The translations under genes and the position numbers were made by a program. Positions 32,181-45,400 of a stretch of DNA of 64,000 nucleotides are shown here, piece after piece; position 1 is the first letter of the stretch, and each line of letters starts with the position of its first letter. Where the stretch lies: assembly GCA_024305405.1 (NCBI GenBank), contig JAKNDB010000068.1, forward strand, positions 10,339,501 to 10,403,500, written 5' to 3'. Under the pieces are notes generated by a model. The model was given only the letters and a program-made list of their open reading frames with translations. It made no database searches and was not told the DNA's origin. The DNA comes from Dirofilaria immitis. Taxonomy: Eukaryota; Nematoda; Chromadorea; Rhabditida; Onchocercidae.

Positions 32181-35100
32181 TGATAATAATTAAAATGAAG
32201 TCGAAATGTCGGAGTGCAATCAGAATCAAAACAAATATCTCTGTTACGATTTCAAGACAGTGTTGAAATAATTGCAAATACTTCTCAAAAGATTTTTGCA
32301 TTTACTTAATTCATTTCGTATTTCGAATACAGGATTTCATCTTTTTTTTTCTTTTTATTTCATTTCCTGGATAAATAGTTTGTTAAGCAATGAGAAATGT
32401 AAACAATTTTACGCTATATATATGTTTATAGATAAATCATCGGAACATATACAAGGGCACATTGAAATGGAAATGAAATTCTATTTTTATTCTGAGAATA
32501 ATCTGTTCAATATAATAGACTTGCCAGCACTCCGAAATATTATCATTATATTTTTCAAATATGAATGAAGGAGATGATTTTACGACTAACTTAAAACTGC
32601 TTGCATGAAATAGAACGTATAATTGTAACATAATCAGGAAATATATTTTACTGAATTAAATAATATTTTTGCTTGTTTTAAAGAGTTCGTTGATAAAACT
32701 AAATTCAAACATGTGTTTGTTTCATTTGCATAAGTTTTCATAATAGTTGAAAGGTCCAACTGATGATAGATGATAACGGTTAACAGACTATGAACATTTT
32801 GAAAAATTGGATTTTATGATTAGCAAACTGCTTCCTTGAAAATCTAGCCAGTTTTCAGCAGTCAAAGATAGACACCTTACATCAGTCGTAATGCATGATA
32901 ACGACACTTCCTTCTTTAATATCTTCGTTATTTTCATGAAGAAGAAGATCTTCCCAACAACGAGTATTTTCCGTAGACCGAAGCAATTTTTCAATGTATT
33001 GATATTTCAAAAAAAAAAACATTAAAGAGGATGTGAGTAATGCGCGTTGTGCTGTTCGTATGCAACAGAGAATGATGATAAATAGTTCTTATCTCATTTC
33101 TGGATAAATCTTATTTGCTCTACTAGTAATTATTGAACAAATTTCCATCAATGAAAAGACTAAAGGAACGAAAAAATTACACTCGAAATATTGTTAGAAC
33201 AGAAATTGACTACTGCCAGTGCAAAATATTAGGAAAGCTTTTGCTATTTTGGAAACTTAGTAGTATATTTCAGGTCTATGCTAAATATTAGAAAAAAAAT
33301 CAACTAATAACTAAAATAAAATACCGATTTTCAAGCAGTTAATTTCTACTGGATAATTTTGACGATATATAAAGTTTAAAAACTGACCAAATGAACGAAG
33401 TTCAAAAGACTATAAGTTAAAGATAAACTTATTTAGATGTGTTCCTCAGATGTTAGTTAAATAAAATCTATTAATATTTAAAGCAAATCAGTACGGGACC
33501 ATTCTATTTTACAATAGCTAGATTTTATTCAAAACATTGCCTAAACTCGAGAAAGATACTTACGAGGGTTTAAGATGAAGCTAAGGAAAATTTCGACAAA
33601 TTTAAAAAGTCTTAATTGTGGAGCGATTTACTTATAAGAATATTTTGTTTAAAATATAATTATTGAGAGATTTACAGTCGGTTGTTGAGAAATACGAAAG
33701 TCATCACTTCGAGATATTATCATATCAAAGGGAAGTTCCTCGTTTTATGCCACAGTGTCTTGCTATGCAAATCCGCATCTATATGAGGATATATTTAATT
33801 GCGAATTTAATAATTTTTAAAACTGAAACGAAATGAGCAAATAGCAGAACAATAGCCGCTAAACGATCTTGGCGTTTTATTAAAGTCTTTTGAGAAAAGT
33901 TGTTGTAAGAATGAATCAAGAAAAAAAGAAATGATGAGAAAGAATGGTTTTGAAACGAATTGCGAATTACAATTGGAATAATAATGGGCAATGATGGCGA
34001 TGTTAATAATGATAATGACGATAATGATAACGTAATGGCTATTGTAAAAATAATAATTTCACATCGATAATAAAAAAAAAAATGATATTTGTTCCGTTTC
34101 ATGCTTCTATTATATTCATGGCACAGCAAATGATGACCTCCACATTTTGTCGTAACAGACAGAGAAATGGGCTGAATATACAGGAGACATTCTAAGTTCG
34201 GTAATACTTGGAAAGTCTCAGAGAATCAATCTCAACTATTTATCCTCATTGCTGCACAATTTGCATATCAATCTAGCAATACATTAAAAAGTGACGAAAA
34301 AACTGAGAAAGAATGAAAGGAAACAAAATGAATAGATGTCATAATTTTCAACAGATACATTCTGTTTGCGGGTTGATGCCCTCAGTGCTAGGAACCACCT
34401 CAACTTGCCAGATAATTATATCGTATCGAGAATACACGTGACATTCTATGTGCTTGAAATTGATCGAAAGATGATATGTTTTCTCTCTAATAGGCCGCTA
34501 TCTTTTAAAAAGAAAAGCGAACCTGAGAAAAAATCCAAGCAATAAACTTAGGAAACAAACCTAATGAATCATATAGAAAGATCAAGAAATTTTAATATTA
34601 TCACTGAATGGATTCAATCTTAATGATTTTAAAAACTTTTAATACTTCTTTTAATTGCTTTCTTCACTTATACAACTTGAATTAAACGACTAAAGAAGCA
34701 ATAGCAGGGATGACAATAAATAAAGAATTGATTATTAAATTATGACTAATCTGAATTTCTGTTGAAAATATTTAGTTTAGAGAAAAAATTTTAACGTGAA
34801 GTGATATGATAAATAGGATAATATTATTCCAATATCAAATAATCTTCTCACTAAGAATAAAAAGAGCTAATAACAACTGTAAATCAATGTAGAACTCAAT
34901 TTAAGATCTAATAACGATACCTGTTCCAGAATCATTTGCTAATTAATAAAAAAAAATTATTATTCTATAATGGATAATACGGAATAGATAACAGTCTATA
35001 GTATTTCCTTAAATGAAGTGAATGATTTGTATATTGTATTTTAATGATGAAATGATGATTCTCGGGAATAATTTGATCTGCGAATTTTTTTCCATTGAAA

Positions 35101-38100
35101 AACAATTTTTGATAGTCATCCGCTATATATCGTAACAAAGAAAGATGTATTCGATATCAACAATGATAAATAATGTAATAGCGTATTATAAATCAAATCA
35201 ATGATTGTCACATCTTCTGCAATATAAGTAGAAGACTAAACGATGAGGAAACGGAGGAAAAAGTTATACAGAAGAAAGTTCATAAAGAAATTCTATCAAT
35301 ACTATAATCAGAATTAATTAAATTGTTCGGCTTAGCTTAATATTTATTGAAATAAATATATTTTCCTATGAAAATATATATACAATTTTATGCCAAAAGG
35401 TCGTACATTAATTTCTCTTCATCTTAAACTAAAATAATTTATTATACTGAGTCTTTTCTTGCAAGACTTATAACAATACATGATGCTAAAACATTTGATG
35501 CATTCAGACTTAGAATGCTTACTATAAATCCCTAGAATATAATGGGCCAAAATATAGCTTCTATTTATCAGTTGCCTTTTTTTTTTCTTTATTCGCTCAT
35601 TTTGCAGAAGTTTGTTGATATTAATTGGAAAATTGTCGATGATGAAGAAAGCAAAATGAAACAAATTGTAATAATTCCCCGAAAATAAAAAGAAAGTTTC
35701 AACCGCATATTCTATCATGATGGCTGTTGTGTTCTTACTGAATTTATTGTCATTGAAACTATCAACAAGTTTTCTCGTCATTTTTAAACAAATTTGTAAA
35801 TGAATTGATGATGGTTAATGAGACGAACTTTTCTCTTCTGTCCAGTTTCTTCATATATTTTTTATTGTCAATATGAAAGAACGTTAACAAATTCATTTGC
35901 AAAATGCTTCGCCATGTCGGATATTTATTTTAAATATATTTTTAATGACGTCACTTGATAAATTTTGGTTAGGGTAGACAGAAGAAGTCAGAATCAAATG
36001 ATATTATCAACATCACTGATAATATCACATTACGTTTTCTTTTACAATGTTAAACTATCTGAGATCAAGGAACTTCATATTTATTTATCATCCCAGGTAA
36101 TCGAATAATAGTAGAATAGTATTATAAACCAAAGAGGTCATTATATTTTCTTGAACAAGTCAGTAAGCAATAAATATAAATTATCAAATTCGTATGAATC
36201 AAAAATAAATGATTTTGCTCCATTCTCTTCAGTTCAATGAATTTTCCGGAATCAAAGTATTATATTGCAGTCTATACTTCGGATCGGTATCCGGAGAAGA
36301 AATATTAAAACGGGACATGAGGAAGAAAGGACTCGGTAAAATGGAATTATCAACAAATAGGGAAAGTTCATTAAATTGTTTGCACTCCAAATTGATAGCT
36401 TTATCATGATTCACTGCATATAGCCATTAATTTTCAAAAATATGCAAGAATTGAATTGCTTTTTAACCCAAAAAAATCCAAAAATCATCCTTTTTGAATT
36501 TCTCCGAAATCACTAAAATTTATTGAGGGTGTGCATATTTTTTCTAGGAAGTAAAAAGTAATTATTTCAAAAATAAAGATATTTATTATCCTAATTTCTG
36601 ACAATATAAGTAGTAAATATTTTAAACTTCATGGTTAAAAATTTTTTAAAAATAAACAATAGAATTATTTTATCAAATTTATCTGCCATTCAAAAAGTAA
36701 ATAAAAATGAACGAAAGAATTTTGCTGAAACGACTCCTTAGGGTTTTATTTGAATTTTTTGAAAATAAAAAAGAATATTTAAATGAATAAAGGTACGAAT
36801 GAAAGAGTGGTTTAAAAGTATATGATGACAACTGTTTCTCAAAACTCATATAATCATTTCATTACTATTGCAACTACATTTGAATGTTCGGATAGTCTTA
36901 AGCAAGTTTCGATATACATATCGCCATATCGCTTCTATTAGTTTAACTCACATTGCTGAGCGTCAATTTTTATAGGATGAATATCAAAGCGATTAAAATG
37001 AGCAAATTAAAACAAAACTTATTCAGTACTCTCCTTATGATCTTTTCTTGAAATTCTGTCGAAATCATTTGGTATCTAAATTCTTCGTTTTGATATAAAA
37101 ATGGAAATTCATAGTGACTAATTTTCATATTTGTTTGCACTAAATTTACTATAAAATCTAAAAAGTGATAAATGACCCTGAAAAAGAGCTTATCTTCAGT
37201 AATATTTAACATTATTGATGCATCTGAAATTATAGATTAAACTCGATCACAGCTAAAAACCTCATATCGAATCATGTTCTTGACCATATGCTGATATTTC
37301 CTATTAATTATTGACATTTCCAAACAATGATTTGCACGATAAAACTTATGGACAAGAATCAAGTTAAAATTATTAAATTTCAAATGTAAAGTAACATCAA
37401 AATTTTTTGCTTTATAAAAAAATGCATTAGCAAAAGAAACTTAAAACGTAAGATCGTTTGGTGATGTTATAGCTATCAAGTGGAAAAAAGAAGGGATGAG
37501 AAATTTTATATAATAAACTTTAAAAAAATCTTATATACCATACTTTAAATTTAGCTGAAATTTTTAATAAGTAAAGTAGACAAACATTTGGTACGGCTTA
37601 AGTGTGAAATTAGATTAAAATAAAAAGCATGCAAATAGATAGATATACGAACAAAGAGGCAAAAAAAAGTTTGAAAAGGAAAAACTATTGAAATTTCTTA
37701 GATTTTAGATGATGCAATGATATATAGTGAACTGATAAACTGCTAAGATCCCAAACAGTGAATAATCAATTTTGATAAATTTCAGAGAGAGGAGAAAGGA
37801 AATGCCAGATTTCTTTTCACAACGATATTAAAAAGAATGCATGGATAAAAGAACCTTAGTCCATCTTCTCATTCATGAATAAAGAGTATGCATTCATATT
37901 TCCTATTCGCTATCAGTTATTATAAATATACCTTTATTGCAGATATTTTCTTCACGTCGAATTTCTATCTTTTTGTAGATGATCTTGATATTTTGAGAGC
38001 AACAATTCTTATAAACTCATTCAATTTCTCGCTTTGAGAAAGATTATACAAAATGATTTATGCTCTAAAGTAGCACACTATTGGAAATTTTCAGCTTTTT

Positions 38101-39471
38101 CCATAAATATCTTTTGGATTTATTTGAAAGATATGAATTTCAAATATCCTCTTGAATTTAAACAAATAAATTGAATTTACCCATTTCTGAAACACATATA
38201 AACCGTTTATAGCTATTGTTTTGAGTGTTAATTACAGTAAATTAATGGCTTTATAGTTGTCAGATTAAAGTAAATGTGGAATAGAGCAGTAAGAGAATAA
38301 ATGATTAATTGATAATTGATAATTGAAATTATTTTCATATTTTCTGAATAATATTTTTGGAAATGGAACGTAATAATAAATTCCGTTTACAAATGCAGTC
38401 AAATGATTTATATTTCTTCAGAGAAATAGAAGAAAACAATAAATTATTTCCTTTGCGAGAATTACTACTGCAAAAGATATGCTACTAATCAATTTAAATA
38501 ATCACTGAGTCTATTTCTGTGAATTTGGTAAAAAGTTCTAGAGTCATAATAAGTCACTGCATATGAGTATCTTTTATTCTATATCATCTTATTTTCCTTT
38601 TTTTTTTTTTTACTATGGGTAAATAAGATAGTTTCAGCGATTCAACTATACGAATTCATTAAGAATTCAAAAGGAAAATTGTAATTGTCCATTAAATTAC
38701 AAGAAGCTGTGATTAACCTATGAAAAAAGATCAAATTAGTGAAGTGGATTACACAGCTAATGAAAATTGTCCAGATTGATACGATAAGAAATAAAATTTC
38801 GAGTAATTGGTGCTCTTAGTTTTTGCTTTAAAAATATCAAATATGTAAATTAAACACTTATAGACTTATTGCTTGACATTTATGAGCAATAAAACAACGA
38901 AGTACCGTGTATTCTCTCATACATTGATAAAAAATAAAATATCATTAAGTTGAATCTCAGTATGCAATTTTTGTCATAGCATGCAAACCCACACGAATTT
39001 CACGTAGATGCACATGCACACACACACACACATATAGATACATATTTTTATATTTTGAATTCAAATTATCATTACAAAGGTCGTCGATATAGTCAGTTGT
39101 CCTGTTCCAGTGTATCTCACATCTTTTCTTCTCAAAAAAAGTGAAAAAAAGGCAAAAGTCTGCATATTTCTTATTTCTTCGAAGTAGGGAAGTTTGAAAT
39201 TTAAATTCTTAAGTTTCGATCATTTTCAATTCAAAATTGTTCATCTAAAAGTGTATATATTTCCAATTCAATTTCAGATTTATATCAAAATAGGTCTCGA
39301 AACGAAACTTTGAATACTGCATTATAAAACGGTTTCCTTTTACTGTTCTGTATGTGTGCATGTTTTTTAACTACCGTCGTGTCTGGATGATGTTATCTTG
39401 GTTGTTTTCCGGGCCGGAAGATCGGAAGTGACTTGAGAAGGATAAAATACAATCTTCGGTTTTTTTTCAAA

Positions 39472-42400
39472 ATGAATGAATCTAATGAACGGAAACATGA
39501 TGATACTCGCCAGCATCGGCCTTCGCAGACAATGAAAATAGCTATCGCAAAATATCATAAACAGGTTAGCTGTTTGGTTTATCAGAATTCACTGTGAATT
39601 TCAAATTAAAACAAACGAGCCGATTTTTCAATTCCATTGATTAAAAAAGAATTTATCGACCTTCTATCTCGTGTTATGCTATATTACTGTTATTGACTTC
39701 AGATTGACTTAATAGTGCCATCTTTGGTCAATCACTTTTCTTTTTGCATTTTTTTGTTGAATTTTTATAATAGGAAAGAATTTTTTAAAATAAAGCCACT
39801 TTTCTCAGTCTTTGGCGAGTATATTACTCATCTATCCAGGAGAAGATATAAGTGGGGAAAATAGATGGTTAGAAAGCAATTCATAGCAAAATTTAACAAT
39901 GTCATTTTCATCAATTGTTGACTTCAAATTATTCGATTTCTTTCTAATTTGATAAAACTTGGAACTTGAAATTCATTCATTTATAAATTTTTTAATTCAA
40001 ATTACTTGGACCAACATTGTATATAGAACTAGCTTTAAATCATTTGGAAAAATTAATCCACAGTTAAGATTCTTCTAGAAAATGTTCTTCTTAAGGCCAA
40101 TTTATTGTGATTATTTACTCTATTGCAGTTGTTAGTTGGTTGTGGACGGTTGTATTGTTCCAACGAAAACTGTGCATCATCCGGAAAATTACCCAAATTG
40201 ACAAGTAATGAGGCTGCAGCTCGAGCAATTATATGTTTGCGAGATAAAGCACGGTTATGTGAGCCACTTCCGGGTAAATTGTAATGTACTTTTATTTTTC
40301 GAAGATTTTTAGTCATAGTGATAGAAAAATATATGGAAAATAAACAATTTCTTATTTATTGATATGTTAAATCAAAAATATTCTTCGATTTTGAATTATT
40401 GTTCATGAATTATTACCGAAATTTCATTTTCTCAATACATTATTTTTGTTATTATTAAATTCTCTTGTCATTCCTAGTTAATATCATATCTTATACTTTA
40501 TCGGCTCCGTCATTGGGAAACCTCTTCTCAGTTCACTTAGTAGTATATTTTTATGTCATTTCTGCAAATTTCGATCATTTTTATATTTTAATAAAAACTG
40601 ATCAATTTGTAAGTATCCAATTACAGAATTTTTGACAATGGAAGCAGCTGTAGATCTACAAGAATCATTAAATGAAGAAATGGTAAAGAAATTATTGGAA
40701 AAGTGTCGAGCAGAGAATGATTGGTATTGGATAAGAGCTTATTTGGAACGTGTATTAGGCAGTCGTATAGTGCTGTTAAATTCATTTCGCAGTAACAGTT
40801 TTCGGGCGCAATTAGATGGAGTAATTTTTTCTTTGTCAAATATTGCGGGAATTGAAAATAATGCCAGGAAAAGGAGACATGACGAAAAACAAATAAAAAT
40901 CGAAGATTGAAAAAGAAATTAATTTTAATTTATTTGACAAGTATCTTCCAACTGTTGCAGAATGTAATCGATGCTGGGATGATGAGTACAGCAACTGAAC
41001 AACAATCAGTTTCACAACGAAAACGAAGAGCACAAGCTGATGTAGACGGCAGAGAATTGCAATTGGAAACCAAAGCAGATACTTCTGTCATCACTGTTAA
41101 CTGTGGTAAATTATTATTCAATAACTTATTAAATAATAAGTTTAGTTAACCTTTCTGTTGTTGTGTCTAGATTTCAAGTAATAAAGTTCGAGAAAATCTC
41201 AACTCGAATTGCAAAATACATCTGCTATTTTTGCTGATGCATAAGTATTTTAGGAGAAAAAATGGAAGAAAAGATAGATCGAAAATATAGTCGTGGAGAA
41301 AGAACAAGAAGTGAATTGGAATTGGCTATAACTCAGTCTTCTCATTCAGATACCTCCGCTGAAATCCATCTTTCTCGTACACTAGCAAATGAGCTTACAA
41401 GGTATATTCCTTTATCATCATTGCTTATTTTGCGATAGATAGGTAATATAAGTTGTTGCAAAAAATAGAGGGAAGATTAATTTGTCGTAGATAATGAGAT
41501 TAATCTTTAAAAGATATAGTTATTTAAGAAAGTTAAGAAAAGTGAAAGAAAAATATACTTATTTGTAGATCAGCATCTGATTCAAGTAATGTGCAATATT
41601 CAAGCAGCGGATCGCAGAGGAATTGCAATTATTATGGATGGATAAATGAGGTACTTGAAGACAAATAATACGTTGATGGAAAATCTGGAGGAGAATTTAT
41701 ACTGTTCTTTACTTTGCTGTGGTAGATTTTTTCCATCTCATGCTCTGTTTATGTAGTTGATTTTTGAATTGTTTTTATTGTTGCTTATATTACAGGAAAA
41801 AGCTACACAATCAACGGAAGGAATTTCAAAAATCATTGAAAAACTGAAAGAAGGAAAGTAAATATTTTGTATTTTAATCATCCGTCCTTTCTGATTTTTT
41901 TCTAAATTCTTTTGAATGTTTTTTAAATTTTATGCAAGTTTCTGAAAATTTTCTGAGGTTGCATGACTGAATTAAGATCACCGACGGATATAAGTGCAGC
42001 ACGACATTGTTTTCAATTGCTTTTTATCGAAACAGATGAGCATAAGAATTATTTGAATGCTGCAATGGGTGCAATAGCTCAGCTTTGTAGCATAATTGAT
42101 TTCCAGGTAAAGATTCATTTCCTGAAGTGAATGCATTTCTGATGTTTTAATCATATAAACTCAAAAATTAATTATTTATTATGTAATTCTACAATAATTA
42201 GATATTTCAGTGCTATTACCCAAGAAATCTTTTTTTTTTTTAATTCTTTCACTTATTTTTGTTCTTGTTAAAACTGCGAATTATAGTTGAGTAATTAATT
42301 GGTAGTTTTCAGCTGCAATATGAACGAGCTTGGGAGCGTGATCCAGCGGGTGTTATACACATTATATGTTTAATGTTCGAATTACCCTTTGTCCAATGGC

Positions 42401-45400
42401 TTGAATTCATCGAAGTAGGTTTCACACCGCTATGTAAAATGTGCTCAAATTTATCGGAGGAAGGCCAAATGGCATTGGCATCAGTATGGGCTAATTTTGG
42501 GTCCCAGTGGGTACAAGAACGTATCAATCTTATGCAACAGGTATCCCATATCATTGAGTTTCATTTCATTTAAATTTTTCACGAATTTTTTTGGAAAAGA
42601 ATATATTATTTCTGTTCGCTACTCACGCAATTTTGTTTCATTCCAGGCAATTACTCTTCGTGTCCTAACTGTAATTGATGCGGTTGGAAGCTTGCCACTT
42701 TTACCGATCGAATTGAACCTTTGCCAGCTGCGATTCAAGCTTTATCTATATTGTATAAGTCAACTTTAATCAGATCCAGACGTGATATGATTTTGCCTTG
42801 GAGTATGTTTATGCTATTTCTTAGTTAATAAAATGACTTTACATAAGTTTATGAGAATTCAGAAAATTTATTTTTTCTTTAGCAATGTACTTAATGCATT
42901 GTTATTTGAATTGTGAATAATTTTTCTCTTTTATTTATGCTCCAAAAAATAACTTTCTTCTCTCGTTTCATTGTTTTCTGCAGATATCATTATGACTAAT
43001 GAAATGATGAAAGCTCATGATACAGATCTTTCAACAGTGAATGCAGGAATTAGTATGTTTTGTTTTAAATAGCTTCTAGCTGTTTCGACAATACAATCAT
43101 TTATTTTTGAAAAATTTTTTATTATTTCTTATGATTGATACATCATAGTTGATGTTTCCTCAAATTTGAAAAAATTGGCAAGTTAAATCTTCTCTTAACT
43201 AGGTATTATTTATTTCAGTCGATAATCCATAATATTTGTTCTTACTCCTTGCTTTATCGGTATTTTTTACATGGAAGGAAATATCTTTTATTTGAAGATA
43301 ATAGGTCGACATGAACTTTTTCTGGCAATCATCTTACTGATTCTTTTTCTTAAAGAAAGTTTTTCTAACAAGAAGTATTACGAAAATTCTTACATTTTGA
43401 TTTTATTGAGATATTAATGATTGTCAATATTTTTAGATGGGGAAAGAAATTTACGAGAAAACAACAGACGACGAAATTTTTCATCATTTCTTGAGGCGTT
43501 TGCTTATAACGGTTTTTTTTGAAATATGAATTCTTTTTACGATTTTCTGAATGAAATGATTCTTGTATTTTGACCAATCCTTTACGGTTTTGGAACCGCT
43601 GCTGTCATTCGATCTTCTTTCGGAAAGAAGAAATGTTATTATTGCGCTTTTGCTATGAGAGAGATTAGTTTTCTTATTCATTAGCTTCTTTTTATATTAA
43701 AAAAATTCATTTGCAGGAATTGAATTAGATGAAGAAGAAGAAATTCGGTTGGCAAAACAAGCACCGATTGATGCATGGCTAGTAACGAAAACTTGTTTAC
43801 CCTTAACGGAATTGATGAATTCAACGTTGAGTGATAATATTTCAGTTCAGGATGATTTCGTTGCATATAAGGTTCCATATTGCTACCTTTAACATAAAAT
43901 TTTGGACCTTCATCAAAATGAATAAGATTTTTTCGACGTCATCTCAGCGAGTTCCGATGTCAAAGGTATAGCTTTCGCGTGCCGAATGTAGCAAATTTGC
44001 GTATGTACTCCCTGGATCTATTCTATGCCCACCGTAATATAAAATTTCAGATTACAAGCGATGAATTTTTTCATCTGAATTGAGTTTTCCAGTGTACGGA
44101 ATAAGGAATAACATTTTAACTTGCGTAAGCTTTTAGAACGTAGGCAAATATCTTCCCGCTATTACAGAAATGTATCTTATTTTGTAGTTTTATAAAATAA
44201 CAAAACGAATAAATTTTTTTAGTCGTATGAAAATGGACATGCTTTTTCGGTGATGCCCGAATATTCATTCATATTGACAACTGAAGTAAAACAACGTTTT
44301 CTTTATTTAAATAACCGGATTCGTCAAAGAAGTGAACGTAGGCAAGCATTGGCTGATGCTATAACATTCGGTGTCTCGATGGAACCGTATTTGAAATTAA
44401 ACATTCGTCGCGATAATATTATACGTGATGCTCTGGATAACGTAATGGTTTTTTTAATTTTCTAGCAAAGTTGTTATTTGAATTTTTAAAAGAATTTATT
44501 AATATACTTCTTTTTTTTATGAAATTAGGGCTTTTAATACATCAGAAAAATTTGGCTTTTTAACCTTAACTTCCCTATGTTGAAAAACTTATCATTGCTG
44601 CGGTTGCTCAATTTTATATTAGGAGTGTAAGAAAAAAAGTTGTAGTAAAAGCTGGACTAATGCACGAAAGACTAACTTTTGTTAAAAAAATAAGAAGCTA
44701 GAACATCTTTGAATGAAAAATTAAAAGAATCAATATATGAGTAATATAAGATATAGAATAAATATATGAATAATATGAATTTAATATTTAGTCAAATCAT
44801 ATCTCGTTGTTTTTCTGAAATGACTTTTCATATATGAACGAATCTTACTATTGATTAGAAAACTGGAAAATCATATAAACTATCGGCCATGAAAATTTTT
44901 TCATATCTTCAACTGTTCATGTAGATGTTTCATTTATTCTAGCTTGCTGCGATTGCAATGGACAATTCAGCTAACTTCAAGAAACAACTTCGGATCCAGT
45001 TTGATGGTGAACAAGCTGTAGATGAGGGAGGAGTGTCAAAAGAATTCTATCAACTAATAACTGATGAATTATTTTGTCCAGATTATGGTTCGTTCCAGTG
45101 GTTTTCATTTTTTTCCGATATTGGAGGATAAACCCAGATTTCTGAAAATGGGATATTGTTATACGCTATGTTTATTTGAATTAACAGCACATTTCTCACT
45201 GTATTACTGTAATTGTTTTCTAATAATAAGCTGCTTAATTTTACTTATCCGTTTCGTCTTCAGCCTTACTTTTTTGCTCATTGTTTATTGCTTATTATCT
45301 CTATTTTCTACTTGTTTTATGTTATTTTACTCCAGCATTTACTAATTACATCTGTTCTTATTATAGGGATGTTCATATTAAATGAAAAAACAGGTTTATA

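Larger units (their letters stand above)
30441..39471. other. Gene-poor 5' flank of UBE3A homologue
   Basis: No gene is supported over 9 kb. It contains the cluster of mixed microsatellites at 31018-31676, the perfect palindrome at 32147-32180, a TGACGTCA at 35946-35953 and a short CA run near 39010-39033. Short ATG frames near 36200 and 37000 have no recognisable homology. Confidence 0.45.

Noticed and set aside
41941..41977. Earlier acceptor (TTTTCTGAG) for UBE3A exon 8
   Set aside because: It would put a TGA in frame within a few codons; the weaker ATTAAG acceptor keeps the phase and the family alignment.
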